Assembly: GCA_036847185.1 (NCBI GenBank)
Contig: DAIUAM010000033.1
Location: forward strand, 1 to 34,605
Length of the DNA stretch: 34,605 nucleotides
Direction of reading: 5' to 3'
From: UBA4738 sp002413305
GTDB lineage: Bacteria > Actinomycetota > UBA4738
The notes under the pieces were generated by a model. That model was given only the letters and a program-made list of their open reading frames with translations. It had not been told where the DNA came from and did no database searches. Shown in pieces: positions 1 through 7,521 of the stretch. Position numbers and translations under genes: made by a program. Every line of letters begins with the position of its first letter. Position 1 is the stretch's first letter.

Positions 1-128
1 GAAACGATGAATTCGAGGGTTCACCACCTGTCACCTCAACCCGTGACCTGGACGCCCTAGGGGAAGCGTCCGGAACTGGCCCGGAGAGGCGGTCGAAGGG
101 ACCGTCTGTCTATGAACGCCGAGTCGGA

Positions 129-157
129 TTGACGTCCCTTCGAGCCGGGCATACAGT
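129..157 (+). promoter_or_regulatory. Sigma70-type promoter of the thiolase gene
   Basis: TTGACG (129-134) and TACAGT (152-157) are separated by exactly 17 bases, a near-consensus housekeeping promoter. The predicted transcript starts near 164, about 80 bases before the thiolase start codon. I see no gene in positions 1-128 to the left. Confidence 0.6.
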
Positions 158-170
158 CCTGGCGACCGTT

Positions 171-190
171 GTTACCGAGCGGTAGGTAAC
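171..190. promoter_or_regulatory. Operator-like palindrome between promoter and thiolase
   Basis: GTTACC (171-176) and GGTAAC (185-190) form an inverted repeat around an inner palindrome TACC-GAGC-GGTA (173-184). It lies just downstream of the predicted transcription start, where a bound repressor would block the thiolase promoter. TetR-type regulators of fatty-acid catabolism often bind such sites. No regulator gene for it is visible nearby, so the partner is unknown. Confidence 0.5.
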
Positions 191-246
191 GGGATCCCGG
201 GGAGCCTGCTCGGCCCCCGAGGCATGTGGGAAGGAGCGCACCTGTC

Positions 247-1464
247 ATGGCCGAGATCCGTGAAGCCGTCATCGTCGAGGCTGTCCGCTCGCCGATCGGG
301 AAGCGAAACGGCAGTCTGAAGGAACTCCATCCGGTCGATCTCCTCGCCGAGGTCCTGAAAGAGGTGGTCAGCCGGTCGGGCGTCGACCCCGAGCTGATCG
401 AGGACAACATCACCGGCTGCGTGAGCCAGGTCGGTGAGCAAGCCTTCAACATCGGCCGGAACGCATGGCTGGCGGCCGGCTTCCCCGAGTCCATCCCCGG
501 CACCACCGTCGACCGCCAGTGCGGGTCCAGCCAGCAGACCATCCACTTCGCCGCCCAGGGCGTCATGGCCGGCGCGTACGACCTGGTGGTCGCCTCCGGC
601 GTCGAGAACATGACCCGGGTTCCCATGGGGTCCTCGGTCGCCGGCGCGAACCCGTTCGGCCAGCAGCTGTGGGCGCGGTACGAGGGCAAGCTCGTCCCCC
701 AGGGCATTTCGGCCGACCTGATCGCCACGAAGTGGAACATCACCCGTGAGGAATCCGACGACTTCGGCTACCGCTCGCACGTCCGCGCGGCCGCGGCCAC
801 GAAGGCCGGGTACTTCAAGAAGGAGATCCTCCCCCTCAAGGTCACCGGGCCCGAGGGCGAGCAGATCCTCCTCGACTACGACGAGGGCATCCGCATGGAG
901 CCCAACCGCGAGAAGATGAACGACCTCAAGCCGGCCTTCCAGAGCGAATCCTTCGAGCAGCTCTTCCCCGGACAGCTCCACTGGACCGTGACGGCCGGGA
1001 ACTCCTCGCAGATCAGCGACGGCGCCTCCGCCCTGCTGATCGCCAGCCGTGAGAAGGCCGAACAGCTCGGCCTCACGCCCCGCGCGCGGTTCCTCTCGTT
1101 CTCGCTGGCCGGCGACTCGCCGATCCTCATGCTCACCGCGCCGATCCCGGCCAGTCGCAAGGCGCTCGACAAGGCCGGGCTCTCGCTGCTGGACGACATC
1201 GACGCGGTCGAGATCAACGAGGCGTTCGCCTCCGTGGTGCTGGCCTGGCAGCGCGAACTGGACGTCCCCGAGGACTGGTTCCAGGAGCGGGTGAACCCGA
1301 GCGGGGGCGCGATCGCCGTCGGCCACCCGCTGGGAGCGACCGGAGCGAAGCTCATGACCACCATGCTGCACGAACTCGAGCGCAAGGGCGGCCGCTACGG
1401 CCTGCAGACGATGTGCGAAGGCGGCGGCATGGCCAACGCCACCATCATCGAGCGGCTGGGGTAG
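247..1464 (+). CDS. Thiolase (acetyl-CoA C-acyltransferase)
   Basis: A 405-residue thiolase, the usual length for the degradative and biosynthetic thiolases that cleave or form 3-ketoacyl-CoA. The nucleophilic cysteine is C92 in DRQCGSS. The C-terminal signatures are GHPLGATG with H360 and MCEGGGMANA with the acid/base cysteine C390. The ATG at 247 is preferred because AAGGAG lies at 231-236; an in-frame GTG at 226 lies upstream of that site. No hydratase or dehydrogenase partner is adjacent, but a FadD-type ligase lies 6 kb away. The gene sits behind its own promoter and an operator-like palindrome. Substrate chain length cannot be read from the sequence; it could serve beta-oxidation or acetoacetyl-CoA metabolism. 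Family call very secure. Confidence 0.95.
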   Translation: MAEIREAVIVEAVRSPIGKRNGSLKELHPVDLLAEVLKEVVSRSGVDPELIEDNITGCVSQVGEQAFNIGRNAWLAAGFPESIPGTTVDRQCGSSQQTIHFAAQGVMAGAYDLVVASGVENMTRVPMGSSVAGANPFGQQLWARYEGKLVPQGISADLIATKWNITREESDDFGYRSHVRAAAATKAGYFKKEILPLKVTGPEGEQILLDYDEGIRMEPNREKMNDLKPAFQSESFEQLFPGQLHWTVTAGNSSQISDGASALLIASREKAEQLGLTPRARFLSFSLAGDSPILMLTAPIPASRKALDKAGLSLLDDIDAVEINEAFASVVLAWQRELDVPEDWFQERVNPSGGAIAVGHPLGATGAKLMTTMLHELERKGGRYGLQTMCEGGGMANATIIERLG

Positions 1465-1484
1465 CGCGGCCCCGGCGCTCCTGG

Positions 1485-1512
1485 TTCGTCCTCCGGCCGG
1501 CGGGCCTATCCT
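1485..1512 (+). promoter_or_regulatory. Candidate promoter for the zinc-ribbon/macro pair
   Basis: TTCGTC (1485-1490) and TATCCT (1507-1512) are spaced by 16 bases. The -10 ends 8 bases before the ATG at 1521, so the transcript would start almost at the start codon (leaderless), which fits the lack of a ribosome site there. Moderate match only. Confidence 0.35.
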
Positions 1513-1520
1513 TGCCGTCG

Positions 1521-1784
1521 ATGCTCGCCCTGGCGGTCTGGATCCGAGTGGTGGTTGCCGCGGGCCTGTTCCTGGTGATCCTCGGGACCGGGGTCGCTTT
1601 CCTGCGAGGGCTTGGAGCCGTCCGGCCGAAGGAGCGGATCGAGGCCGAAGACGTGTCCGAGCTCGACGTGTTCTTCGTCTGCCGGGAGTGTGGGACGGAG
1701 TTCCAGGTGACCCGGCTGGGGGAGATCCAGGTCCCTCGGCACTGTGGGGAGTCGATGGAAGTGGTTCAAAGGCCACGGCTGTAG
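1521..1784 (+). CDS. Small membrane protein with C-terminal zinc-ribbon-like domain
   Basis: An 87-residue protein. Residues 5-28 are a hydrophobic helix, then a charged linker, then a compact domain with CREC and HCGE motifs, which look like four metal ligands (C-x2-C and H-C). The start at 1521 is chosen because the frame before it has no coding character, and a -10-like element sits 8 bases upstream. It ends 3 bases before the macro-domain gene, so the two are probably co-transcribed. The family is not one I can name. The cysteine/histidine pattern suggests zinc binding on one face of the membrane. Confidence 0.65.
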   Translation: MLALAVWIRVVVAAGLFLVILGTGVAFLRGLGAVRPKERIEAEDVSELDVFFVCRECGTEFQVTRLGEIQVPRHCGESMEVVQRPRL

Positions 1785-1787
1785 CCG

Positions 1788-2309
1788 ATGCGGATCGAAC
1801 TGGTCGAAGGCGACATCACCGAGCAGCGGGTGGACGCTGTGGTGAACGCGGCCAACCACTCGCTCCTGGGCGGGGGTGGCGTCGACGGCGCGATCCATCG
1901 CAAAGGCGGGCCCGCGATCCTGGAGGCCTGCCGGCGGCTTCGGGCAGAGCGCTTCCCGGATGGGCTCCCCACCGGGCAGGCCGTGGCCACGCCGGCCGGC
2001 CGGCTCCACGCTCGATGGGTGATCCACACGGTGGGACCGGTCTTCTCCAAGAGTGAGGACCGTTCGGCCCTCCTGGCGAGTTGCCACACGGCCTCCCTGC
2101 GGGTGGCCGACGAGCTGGGCGCCGCCTCGGTCGCCTTCCCAGCGGTGTCTACGGGCCTGTACGGCTACCCGCTGGCACTGGCCGCTCCGGTGGCGATCCG
2201 CGCCGTCCGCGAGTCGGGCACGAAGGTTCGGCTGGTGCGGTTCGTTCTGTTCGACCGGACCGCCTGCCAGGCGTTCGAGGAAGCCGAACGAGGCCTAGAC
2301 GAGGCATGA
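1788..2309 (+). CDS. Macro-domain protein (ADP-ribose binding, probable O-acetyl-ADP-ribose deacetylase type)
   Basis: A 173-residue stand-alone macro domain, about the normal length of the YmdB/MacroD class. The N-terminal strand and GDIT motif are followed by VVNAANHSLLGGGGVDGAIH (about residues 18-37), the signature loop that holds ADP-ribose, and later by a second phosphate loop in FPAVSTGLYGYP. Known members remove ADP-ribose or acetyl groups from ADP-ribose derivatives in the cytoplasm. It follows the small zinc-ribbon gene with a 3-base gap. No ADP-ribosyltransferase, sirtuin or NAD-processing gene is near, so the substrate is open. Family call secure; enzymatic activity inferred. Confidence 0.92.
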   Translation: MRIELVEGDITEQRVDAVVNAANHSLLGGGGVDGAIHRKGGPAILEACRRLRAERFPDGLPTGQAVATPAGRLHARWVIHTVGPVFSKSEDRSALLASCHTASLRVADELGAASVAFPAVSTGLYGYPLALAAPVAIRAVRESGTKVRLVRFVLFDRTACQAFEEAERGLDEA

Positions 2310-2313
2310 GGCG

Positions 2314-2811
2314 TCAGCTCGTCGGGCCGAGCGAAGTCTCCCGGAGGCGCCGGGCCAGCACGCGCGCGATCTCGCTGGCCATGCCGGCCTCCGTGGCCAT
2401 GAGCCGCCGGAGCCGCTTGCCTTCGATCGTGAGGCATCTGCCGGCGCTCTCCCCAACGAGCGACGCGGTCCTCGGCCCCGGGTCCAGGACGGCCACCTCT
2501 CCGAAGAAGTCCCCCGCGCTCATTCGAGCGACGGTCCGGCCGTTCTTCACCACCCGGACCGTCCCATCGACGATAACGCCGAGTGTGTCGTCGACCCCTC
2601 CGACCGTCACGAGTTGATCGCCCAGCTGGAACGGGAGGAGGTTCGCGATGCGGGCCAGCGAGCGCCGATGGCGCTTCGACATCCCGGCGAAGAGGGAGAC
2701 CGTGGACAGGATCTCCTCCTTCCACCGAAGCGATCCCGGGGCCGCGGCACCGCCGGCCGAGGGGACAAACGCACCTGCCACCGTCGCAACCAGGGGGCCC
2801 CTGTTCGCCAT
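2314..2811 (-). CDS. Lone cyclic-nucleotide-binding (Crp-type effector) domain protein
   Basis: About 165 residues containing one cNMP-binding beta-roll: the opening helix STVSLFAGMSKRHRRSLA, the GVIVDGTVRV strand pair, and the phosphate-binding cassette region FFGEVAVLDPGPRTASL. There is no helix-turn-helix after it, so this is not a Crp/Fnr DNA-binding regulator. Free-standing domains of this kind act as sensor subunits or are fused to transporters and hydrolases elsewhere. The start is uncertain: ATG codons at 2811 and 2847 are both possible and neither has a good ribosome site. It converges with the macro-domain gene, with 4 bases between stops, and lies downstream of the FmdB-like gene. 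Confidence 0.8.
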   Translation of the reverse strand: MANRGPLVATVAGAFVPSAGGAAAPGSLRWKEEILSTVSLFAGMSKRHRRSLARIANLLPFQLGDQLVTVGGVDDTLGVIVDGTVRVVKNGRTVARMSAGDFFGEVAVLDPGPRTASLVGESAGRCLTIEGKRLRRLMATEAGMASEIARVLARRLRETSLGPTS

Positions 2812-2863
2812 CCGAGCACGATACGGCCATCCCCACGGCGCGGGCAAGCCCCCCGGGGGCCGC

Positions 2864-3109
2864 TCAGGAGTCCCGGATCTCCTGGGCCTTCTGTTCGAGT
2901 TGCTTGAAGTCCTTCCGCGGTCGGTCGCCGGGCACCAGCGAGTCGTTCCGGCGGAAGCCCCAGCCCGAGAACTTGACGCCGACCCGCCCGTAGACCCGCT
3001 TCAGCTCCCCGCCGCACACCTCGCAGGGACCGGGGGGCGGCGAGCCCATCGGCTGGACGTCTTCGCGGGTTGCCCCGCACGAACGGCATCGGTACTCGTA
3101 GACCGGCAT
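2864..3109 (-). CDS. FmdB-family zinc-ribbon protein
   Basis: An 81-residue protein opening with the FmdB signature: MPVYEYRCRSCG, then PCEVCGG. This gives two CxxC knuckles (C8/C11 and a second pair near residue 30) for one zinc. The C-terminal half is basic and predicted helical. The family is named after a proposed regulator of formamidase/amidase genes, but its biochemical role is not established. In this window two amidohydrolase-type genes (penicillin acylase and amidase families) lie within 3 kb, an association worth noting but not evidence of control. The start is fixed by the conserved MPxYEYxC beginning. Confidence 0.9.
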   Translation of the reverse strand: MPVYEYRCRSCGATREDVQPMGSPPPGPCEVCGGELKRVYGRVGVKFSGWGFRRNDSLVPGDRPRKDFKQLEQKAQEIRDS

Positions 3110-3145
3110 GCGTCTAGTCAGCTTGTGCTACCCGATTCTCACACC

Positions 3146-3167
3146 TGTGGACAACCCTTGTGGAAAA
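3146..3167. promoter_or_regulatory. Pair of DnaA-box-like sequences
   Basis: In the 90-base gap between the FmdB-like gene and crgA, TGTGGACAA (3146-3154) is the exact complement of the actinobacterial DnaA box TTGTCCACA. TGTGGAAAA (3159-3167) is a near match in the same orientation, 13 bases on. I see no AT-rich unwinding segment and no dnaA or dnaN, so this is not called an origin. It could be a DnaA titration or regulatory site. Confidence 0.5.
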
Positions 3168-3199
3168 GGGCGCCGGGGATCTCCGCGGGTCGAACCGGC

Positions 3200-3439
3200 T
3201 CACCGCCACTGGGTGGCCGCCAGGAACCCCGCCGCGATGAGCGCCAGCCCGACGAAGAGGTACGTGTTCGAAGCGGTGTGGTTCGTCCCGGGGATCAGGC
3301 CGATGTAGTTCAGAACGACCACGATCACTCCCCCGAACAGGAGCGTCAGGATCAGGCCGCCGAACCACTTCGGGCTGGGCTTGGGCTTCTTGCGAGGGGG
3401 CGGCTGGTAGCGCCGTCGCTTCGACTTCGATCTGGGCAT
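3200..3439 (-). CDS. crgA: Cell division protein CrgA
   Basis: A 79-residue protein with the CrgA plan: a basic, proline-rich N-terminus (PRSKSKRRRYQPPPRKK), a first membrane helix around residues 27-46, a short external loop, a second helix around residues 56-74, and the conserved end ATQWR. In actinobacteria CrgA is a divisome membrane protein that binds FtsZ, FtsI and related partners and helps coordinate septal peptidoglycan synthesis. The ATG at 3439 gives the canonical MPxSK start. In well-studied relatives crgA sits beside the pknB-pbpA-rodA operon; here that operon lies about 9 kb to the right, so synteny is partly broken. Confidence 0.92.
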   Translation of the reverse strand: MPRSKSKRRRYQPPPRKKPKPSPKWFGGLILTLLFGGVIVVVLNYIGLIPGTNHTASNTYLFVGLALIAAGFLAATQWR

Positions 3440-3526
3440 CGTGGAACGCTCCGGTTCGGCTTGGATGCAGGCCCCGGCGCTGCTCACCGGGCGCGGGCAT
3501 AGTATCGCGTCGCCGCTCGACCCAGG

Positions 3527-5893
3527 CTAGCCCTCCGGTTCGAGTTGCAGGACGGACTCCGTGGCCGCCTCGACGGCGGGGCGCGAGAACGGCAGGGGGT
3601 GGTGGCGGCCGGTCGACCAGAGGGGGAACAGGTCGTTCCAGTGCGGGCTGGCAGGATTCCCGCTCTGGCCGACGGTGTGGGTCCCGCGCGAGGCGTCCAG
3701 GTCCGAGAGGTCGATGATCTCCCGCCATGACGCCACCACCGCCGTCGCGTACTCATCGGCTCCCGGCTCGAACGTCCCCTGGTTGACGGTCATCTCGTCG
3801 CCCCCCCACGGGGCCTCGCCCGCCGTGAACAGCTCGGCCAGGTCCGGCACCGCCGCGCCGATCCGCCCCACGTAACGGATGGGATGGATCGCGCCCCACG
3901 ACCAGGCGGTCATGTCCTCCCCGAGTCGCCGGGTCAGTTCGTCCAGCGCCTCGTCCAGGGACCCGCGCAGCACGTCGTCGCGCGCCTCGCTCCCTTCCCG
4001 TCCGAACCACGCTGCGGACGGGAACTCCAGCAGGCGCGGCAGCACCATCGTCTGGAACTCGTTCGACCACTGCCGCTTGCTGTAGAAGTGCTCGTAGAGC
4101 TCCCGTCCCAGCCGGGGGAGCAGGATGGCCTCGGAGAACCGGATGCACCACACTTGGTAGATGGCCGCTCCGCTCGAATCGGGCGCCAGCCGGCAGTCCC
4201 ACTCCCGGAGCACACCCAGCGCCTGCTTCTGCCGGTCGTCGGCGGGTTCGAGCTCCAGCAGCAACGGCACCAGACCCCGGGCGGGCAGCGAGAGCCAGTC
4301 GGACTGCATCCGGGCGAAGGAGTCCGCGTCGTGGCGTTCGACCTCCGTGATCATCTGGGCGATCCGCCGGGAGCGGAAGGGTGGGAAGAAATCCTGCCCA
4401 AGCAGATACGGGTAGGCGTCGTCGTGGATCTTCTGGTTCGCCGTGCATAGGAAGCCCTCCTCCGGGTTGTACGCCCAGGGCATCTCCTCGAAGGGCACCC
4501 ATCCGTCCCATCCGAACTCGGGAGACCAGCCCGGCGCCGGCACGGCACCGTCGCCCCGCCGCCGGATCGGATGCCACCCGGTGGCCTGGTAGCCGATGTT
4601 CCCGTCCACGTCCGCGTACACGAAGTTCTGCCCAGGGCACGACCAGTCCGCGAGGGCCGCCCGGAACTCGTCGAAGTTCCCGGCGGTGTTGAGCCGGTGG
4701 ACCGTGCCGACGCTCACGCTGTGCTCGAACCCCACCCACTGAAGCGCGTACGTCTGCTCGATCCTGCCCTCCACCGCGTTGATCTCGGACATGCCGACGA
4801 GGTACGAGTCGAGGATCGGTCCGTGGCGGGTCTCCTTCACCTCCAGCACCTCGGGCTCGGCGCGGCCGCGGACCGGGATCTCCTCGCGATGGATCGTGAG
4901 CGGCTCCCACGCGCCGTCGTACAGCGCGGCCGTCCCTTCGGCGTTGAGCTGCTCCCGGTAGAGGTCCTGCGTGTCGCCCCCGACGTTCGTGCATCCCCAC
5001 GCGATCCGATCGTTGTGCCCGAGCAGGACGCCGGTGGCGAACGGGAGCGCTACGCCGCGGACGTTCACGCCCGGGGCGACCAGGTGGACCTCGAACCAGA
5101 CCGAGGGGACCTGGGCGAACACGTGGGGATCGTTCGCTAGCAGAGGCATGCCCGTCTTCGTCCGGCTGCCCGACACCACCCAGTTGTTCGAGCCTTGGCC
5201 CGAGGGGAACTTCGGCGCCTGGCGGAGGAGCTCGAAGGCATGGCGGCGCGAGGCGGGACCGCCGTCCTTGCCGGCAACCATCACCGTTGGGACGCTTGGG
5301 ATGGCCGGGAAGAGCTCGGTCATCAGCTCCCATCCAAGGGCGTCGGCCAGCTGGGCGCGGAGGAGTTCCGCGTCCCAGTTCGCCGACAGGGTCCACGCCA
5401 TGAACAGGCCCCCGCAGGCCGCCGCGACGATGGCGTCCTCCTCGTCCAGGCGGAGCGGTTCGGACTGCAGGATGTCGTACTCGACGGGCTGGGCAGGCAT
5501 GTGGTCGATCCACGCCCGCGTGCCGGCGGCGGCGGCGCGGGCGATGTCCAGCGAGAGGTCGTCCCAGGCCGCGACCTGCCGGCGGGCCGCGCGGTTCCAG
5601 CCGAGCGTTCGGATGAAGCGGTCGAGCGGAAGGGCTGCTTCGCCGACCAGCTCGGAAAGGCGTCCCGACCCCGTCCGATAGCTGAACTCGATCTGGAACA
5701 GCCGCTCCGAAGCCGTCACGTACCCCTGCGCGAAGTACAGGTCGTGCAGGTTCCTCGCGTAGATGTGGGGGACGCCCCACCCGTCCCGCCGGACCTCGAC
5801 GGGCTCCCGCAGCCCCGGGACCTTCACCTCGCCGTCGACCGGAGGGAGGGCATCCCGGGCGCGGGCTCGAAGCAGATCCGTCAGTTCGCTCAT
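3527..5893 (-). CDS. Penicillin acylase family N-terminal-nucleophile hydrolase
   Basis: A 788-residue member of the penicillin/acylhomoserine-lactone acylase family. Such proteins are made as a precursor that cuts itself, freeing the N-terminal Ser of the beta chain. That serine is S235 in QGSNNWVVSGSRT, followed by the typical LLANDPH motif. Members hydrolyse amides such as penicillins, N-acyl-homoserine lactones, or cyclic and acyl amides. No signal peptide is seen at the chosen start, so it is probably cytoplasmic, unlike classical periplasmic penicillin G acylase. The ATG at 5893 is preferred over one at 5944 because AAAGGAC lies just upstream. It is divergent from an amidase gene 99 bases away, suggesting a shared amide-degrading role. 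Substrate unknown. Confidence 0.93.
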   Translation of the reverse strand: MSELTDLLRARARDALPPVDGEVKVPGLREPVEVRRDGWGVPHIYARNLHDLYFAQGYVTASERLFQIEFSYRTGSGRLSELVGEAALPLDRFIRTLGWNRAARRQVAAWDDLSLDIARAAAAGTRAWIDHMPAQPVEYDILQSEPLRLDEEDAIVAAACGGLFMAWTLSANWDAELLRAQLADALGWELMTELFPAIPSVPTVMVAGKDGGPASRRHAFELLRQAPKFPSGQGSNNWVVSGSRTKTGMPLLANDPHVFAQVPSVWFEVHLVAPGVNVRGVALPFATGVLLGHNDRIAWGCTNVGGDTQDLYREQLNAEGTAALYDGAWEPLTIHREEIPVRGRAEPEVLEVKETRHGPILDSYLVGMSEINAVEGRIEQTYALQWVGFEHSVSVGTVHRLNTAGNFDEFRAALADWSCPGQNFVYADVDGNIGYQATGWHPIRRRGDGAVPAPGWSPEFGWDGWVPFEEMPWAYNPEEGFLCTANQKIHDDAYPYLLGQDFFPPFRSRRIAQMITEVERHDADSFARMQSDWLSLPARGLVPLLLELEPADDRQKQALGVLREWDCRLAPDSSGAAIYQVWCIRFSEAILLPRLGRELYEHFYSKRQWSNEFQTMVLPRLLEFPSAAWFGREGSEARDDVLRGSLDEALDELTRRLGEDMTAWSWGAIHPIRYVGRIGAAVPDLAELFTAGEAPWGGDEMTVNQGTFEPGADEYATAVVASWREIIDLSDLDASRGTHTVGQSGNPASPHWNDLFPLWSTGRHHPLPFSRPAVEAATESVLQLEPEG

Positions 5894-5992
5894 CCGGGTC
5901 CTTTCGACCGCGGTGGGTGCCACGGCCTCGCGAGGTTGCGCCAAGCGTAGCGACCTCGGTACCGTTGGTCACCCTTCGGACAGGAGCCATGG

Positions 5993-7438
5993 ATGACCGA
6001 CGACCTCGCATTCCTCGACGCGACCGCGCAAGCCGAACTGGTCCGGACCGACGACCTGTCGCCGCTCGAGCTGGTCGACGCCGCCATCGTCCGGATCGAG
6101 AAGCTCAACCCCGAGCTGGGCGCGGTGATCCACCCGCTGTTCGAACAGGCCCGCGATGCGGCGCGGTCGCCATTGCCCGACGGTCCCTTCAAGGGCGTCC
6201 CGATAGTGTTGAAGGACCTGATCTGCCACACAGCCGGCGACCCATTCCACGAGGGGATGCGGTTCCTGAGGGACCTCGGGTGGACGGAGGAACGGGACAC
6301 ATACCTGGCGGCGAAGTTCCGGGCCGCCGGCTTCGTCTTCGTGGGGAAGACGAACACCCCGGAACTCGGGATCCTGCCGACCACCGAGCCCGAAGCGTAC
6401 GGGCCCACCCGGAACCCGTGGAACACGGGGCACTCGACCGGTGGGTCCAGCGGGGGGTCCGCGGCAGCCGTGGCCTCCGGCATGGTTCCCGTCGGGCACG
6501 CGACCGATGGGGGCGGCTCGATCCGCATCCCGGCCAGCGAGTGCGGGCTGTTCGGGCTGAAACCGTCGCGCGGACGGACGTCCCTGGGGCCGGAGTTCGG
6601 CGACATCATGCACGGCCTGGTGTCCGAGCATGCCCTGACGCGTTCCGTCCGGGACTCCGCGGCCATCCTGGACTGGATCGCCGGGGAGATGCCCGGCGAT
6701 CCGGTCGTCGCCCCGCCGCCGGTCCGGCCGTTCATCCAGGAGGTGGGGGCCGAGCCGGGCCACCTGAAGTTCGGCGTGCTGACCGAATGCCCGGGTGGGA
6801 CGGCCGACACGCACCCCGATTGTCTGGCGGCGGTCGATGACGCGATCGAGCTGCTGGAGTCCCTCGGCCACGAGGTGGTTCGAAGCGCCCCGCCCGGCCT
6901 GGACGACCCCGACTTCATCGCCCAGTTCCTGACGCTGTGGGCGGCGGGGATCGCCTGGAACCTCGAGTACTGGCAGCGCAAGACCGGCCGGCCGATCGGC
7001 CAGGAGGACGTCGAAACCGTCACGTGGGCGCTGGCCGAGATGGGCCGGAACTACAGCGGCGGGCAGCTGCTGAGCTCGGTCGAGTGGCTCCAGCTGGGCG
7101 GTCGGCGGATCGCCGACTGGTACGTGGACGGAGGGTTCGACCTGCTGCTGACCCCCACGCTGGCCGAACCCCCGCCGATGATCGGCGAGATGGCCAGCGA
7201 CCCGGACAACCCGTTGGGGCCCATCTTCCGGGCGGCCACCGTCACCCCGTACACGCCGTTGGTCAACGCCACGGGCCAGCCGGCGGTGTCGCTCCCGCTG
7301 TATTGGAACGAGGCGGGCCTGCCGGTCGGGGTGCACCTGGTGGCACCGTACGGCCGGGAGGACGTGCTCCTGCGCGTGTCGTCCCAGCTCGAAGAGGCCC
7401 GGCCGTGGAAGGAACGGATCCCACCCGTCCACGCCTGA
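5993..7438 (+). CDS. Amidase-signature family hydrolase
   Basis: A 481-residue amidase of the Ser-cisSer-Lys family. The catalytic lysine is K74 in IVLKDL; the signature segment STGGSSGGSAAAVASG carries the cis-serine S152; and the nucleophile is S176 in TDGGGSIRIP. Family members hydrolyse aliphatic or aryl amides, peptide amides or carbamoyl groups in the cytoplasm. AGGAG lies just before the ATG at 5993; a second ATG at 5989 is out of frame. It is transcribed away from the penicillin-acylase gene and is followed by the FadD-type ligase. A route amide to acid to acyl-CoA would be consistent with this arrangement but is inference. Confidence 0.94.
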   Translation: MTDDLAFLDATAQAELVRTDDLSPLELVDAAIVRIEKLNPELGAVIHPLFEQARDAARSPLPDGPFKGVPIVLKDLICHTAGDPFHEGMRFLRDLGWTEERDTYLAAKFRAAGFVFVGKTNTPELGILPTTEPEAYGPTRNPWNTGHSTGGSSGGSAAAVASGMVPVGHATDGGGSIRIPASECGLFGLKPSRGRTSLGPEFGDIMHGLVSEHALTRSVRDSAAILDWIAGEMPGDPVVAPPPVRPFIQEVGAEPGHLKFGVLTECPGGTADTHPDCLAAVDDAIELLESLGHEVVRSAPPGLDDPDFIAQFLTLWAAGIAWNLEYWQRKTGRPIGQEDVETVTWALAEMGRNYSGGQLLSSVEWLQLGGRRIADWYVDGGFDLLLTPTLAEPPPMIGEMASDPDNPLGPIFRAATVTPYTPLVNATGQPAVSLPLYWNEAGLPVGVHLVAPYGREDVLLRVSSQLEEARPWKERIPPVHA

Positions 7439-7521
7439 GGCATTTCGCTCCGGCCGCCGGCCATGGCGGCTGACCTGCGGGGTCGGCCATAATGGCCCAT
7501 TCTCGACTTGGAGGTGCCGCC

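Noticed and set aside
172..1776. Long open frames on the strand opposite the thiolase, fadD, penicillin acylase, membrane hydrolase and PHP genes
   Set aside because: They are arginine/proline/alanine-rich mirror frames typical of GC-rich DNA, show no domains, and lie opposite genes with clear families.
3110..3199. Replication origin
   Set aside because: Only two DnaA-like boxes, no AT-rich unwinding element, and no dnaA, dnaN or gyr genes in the window.
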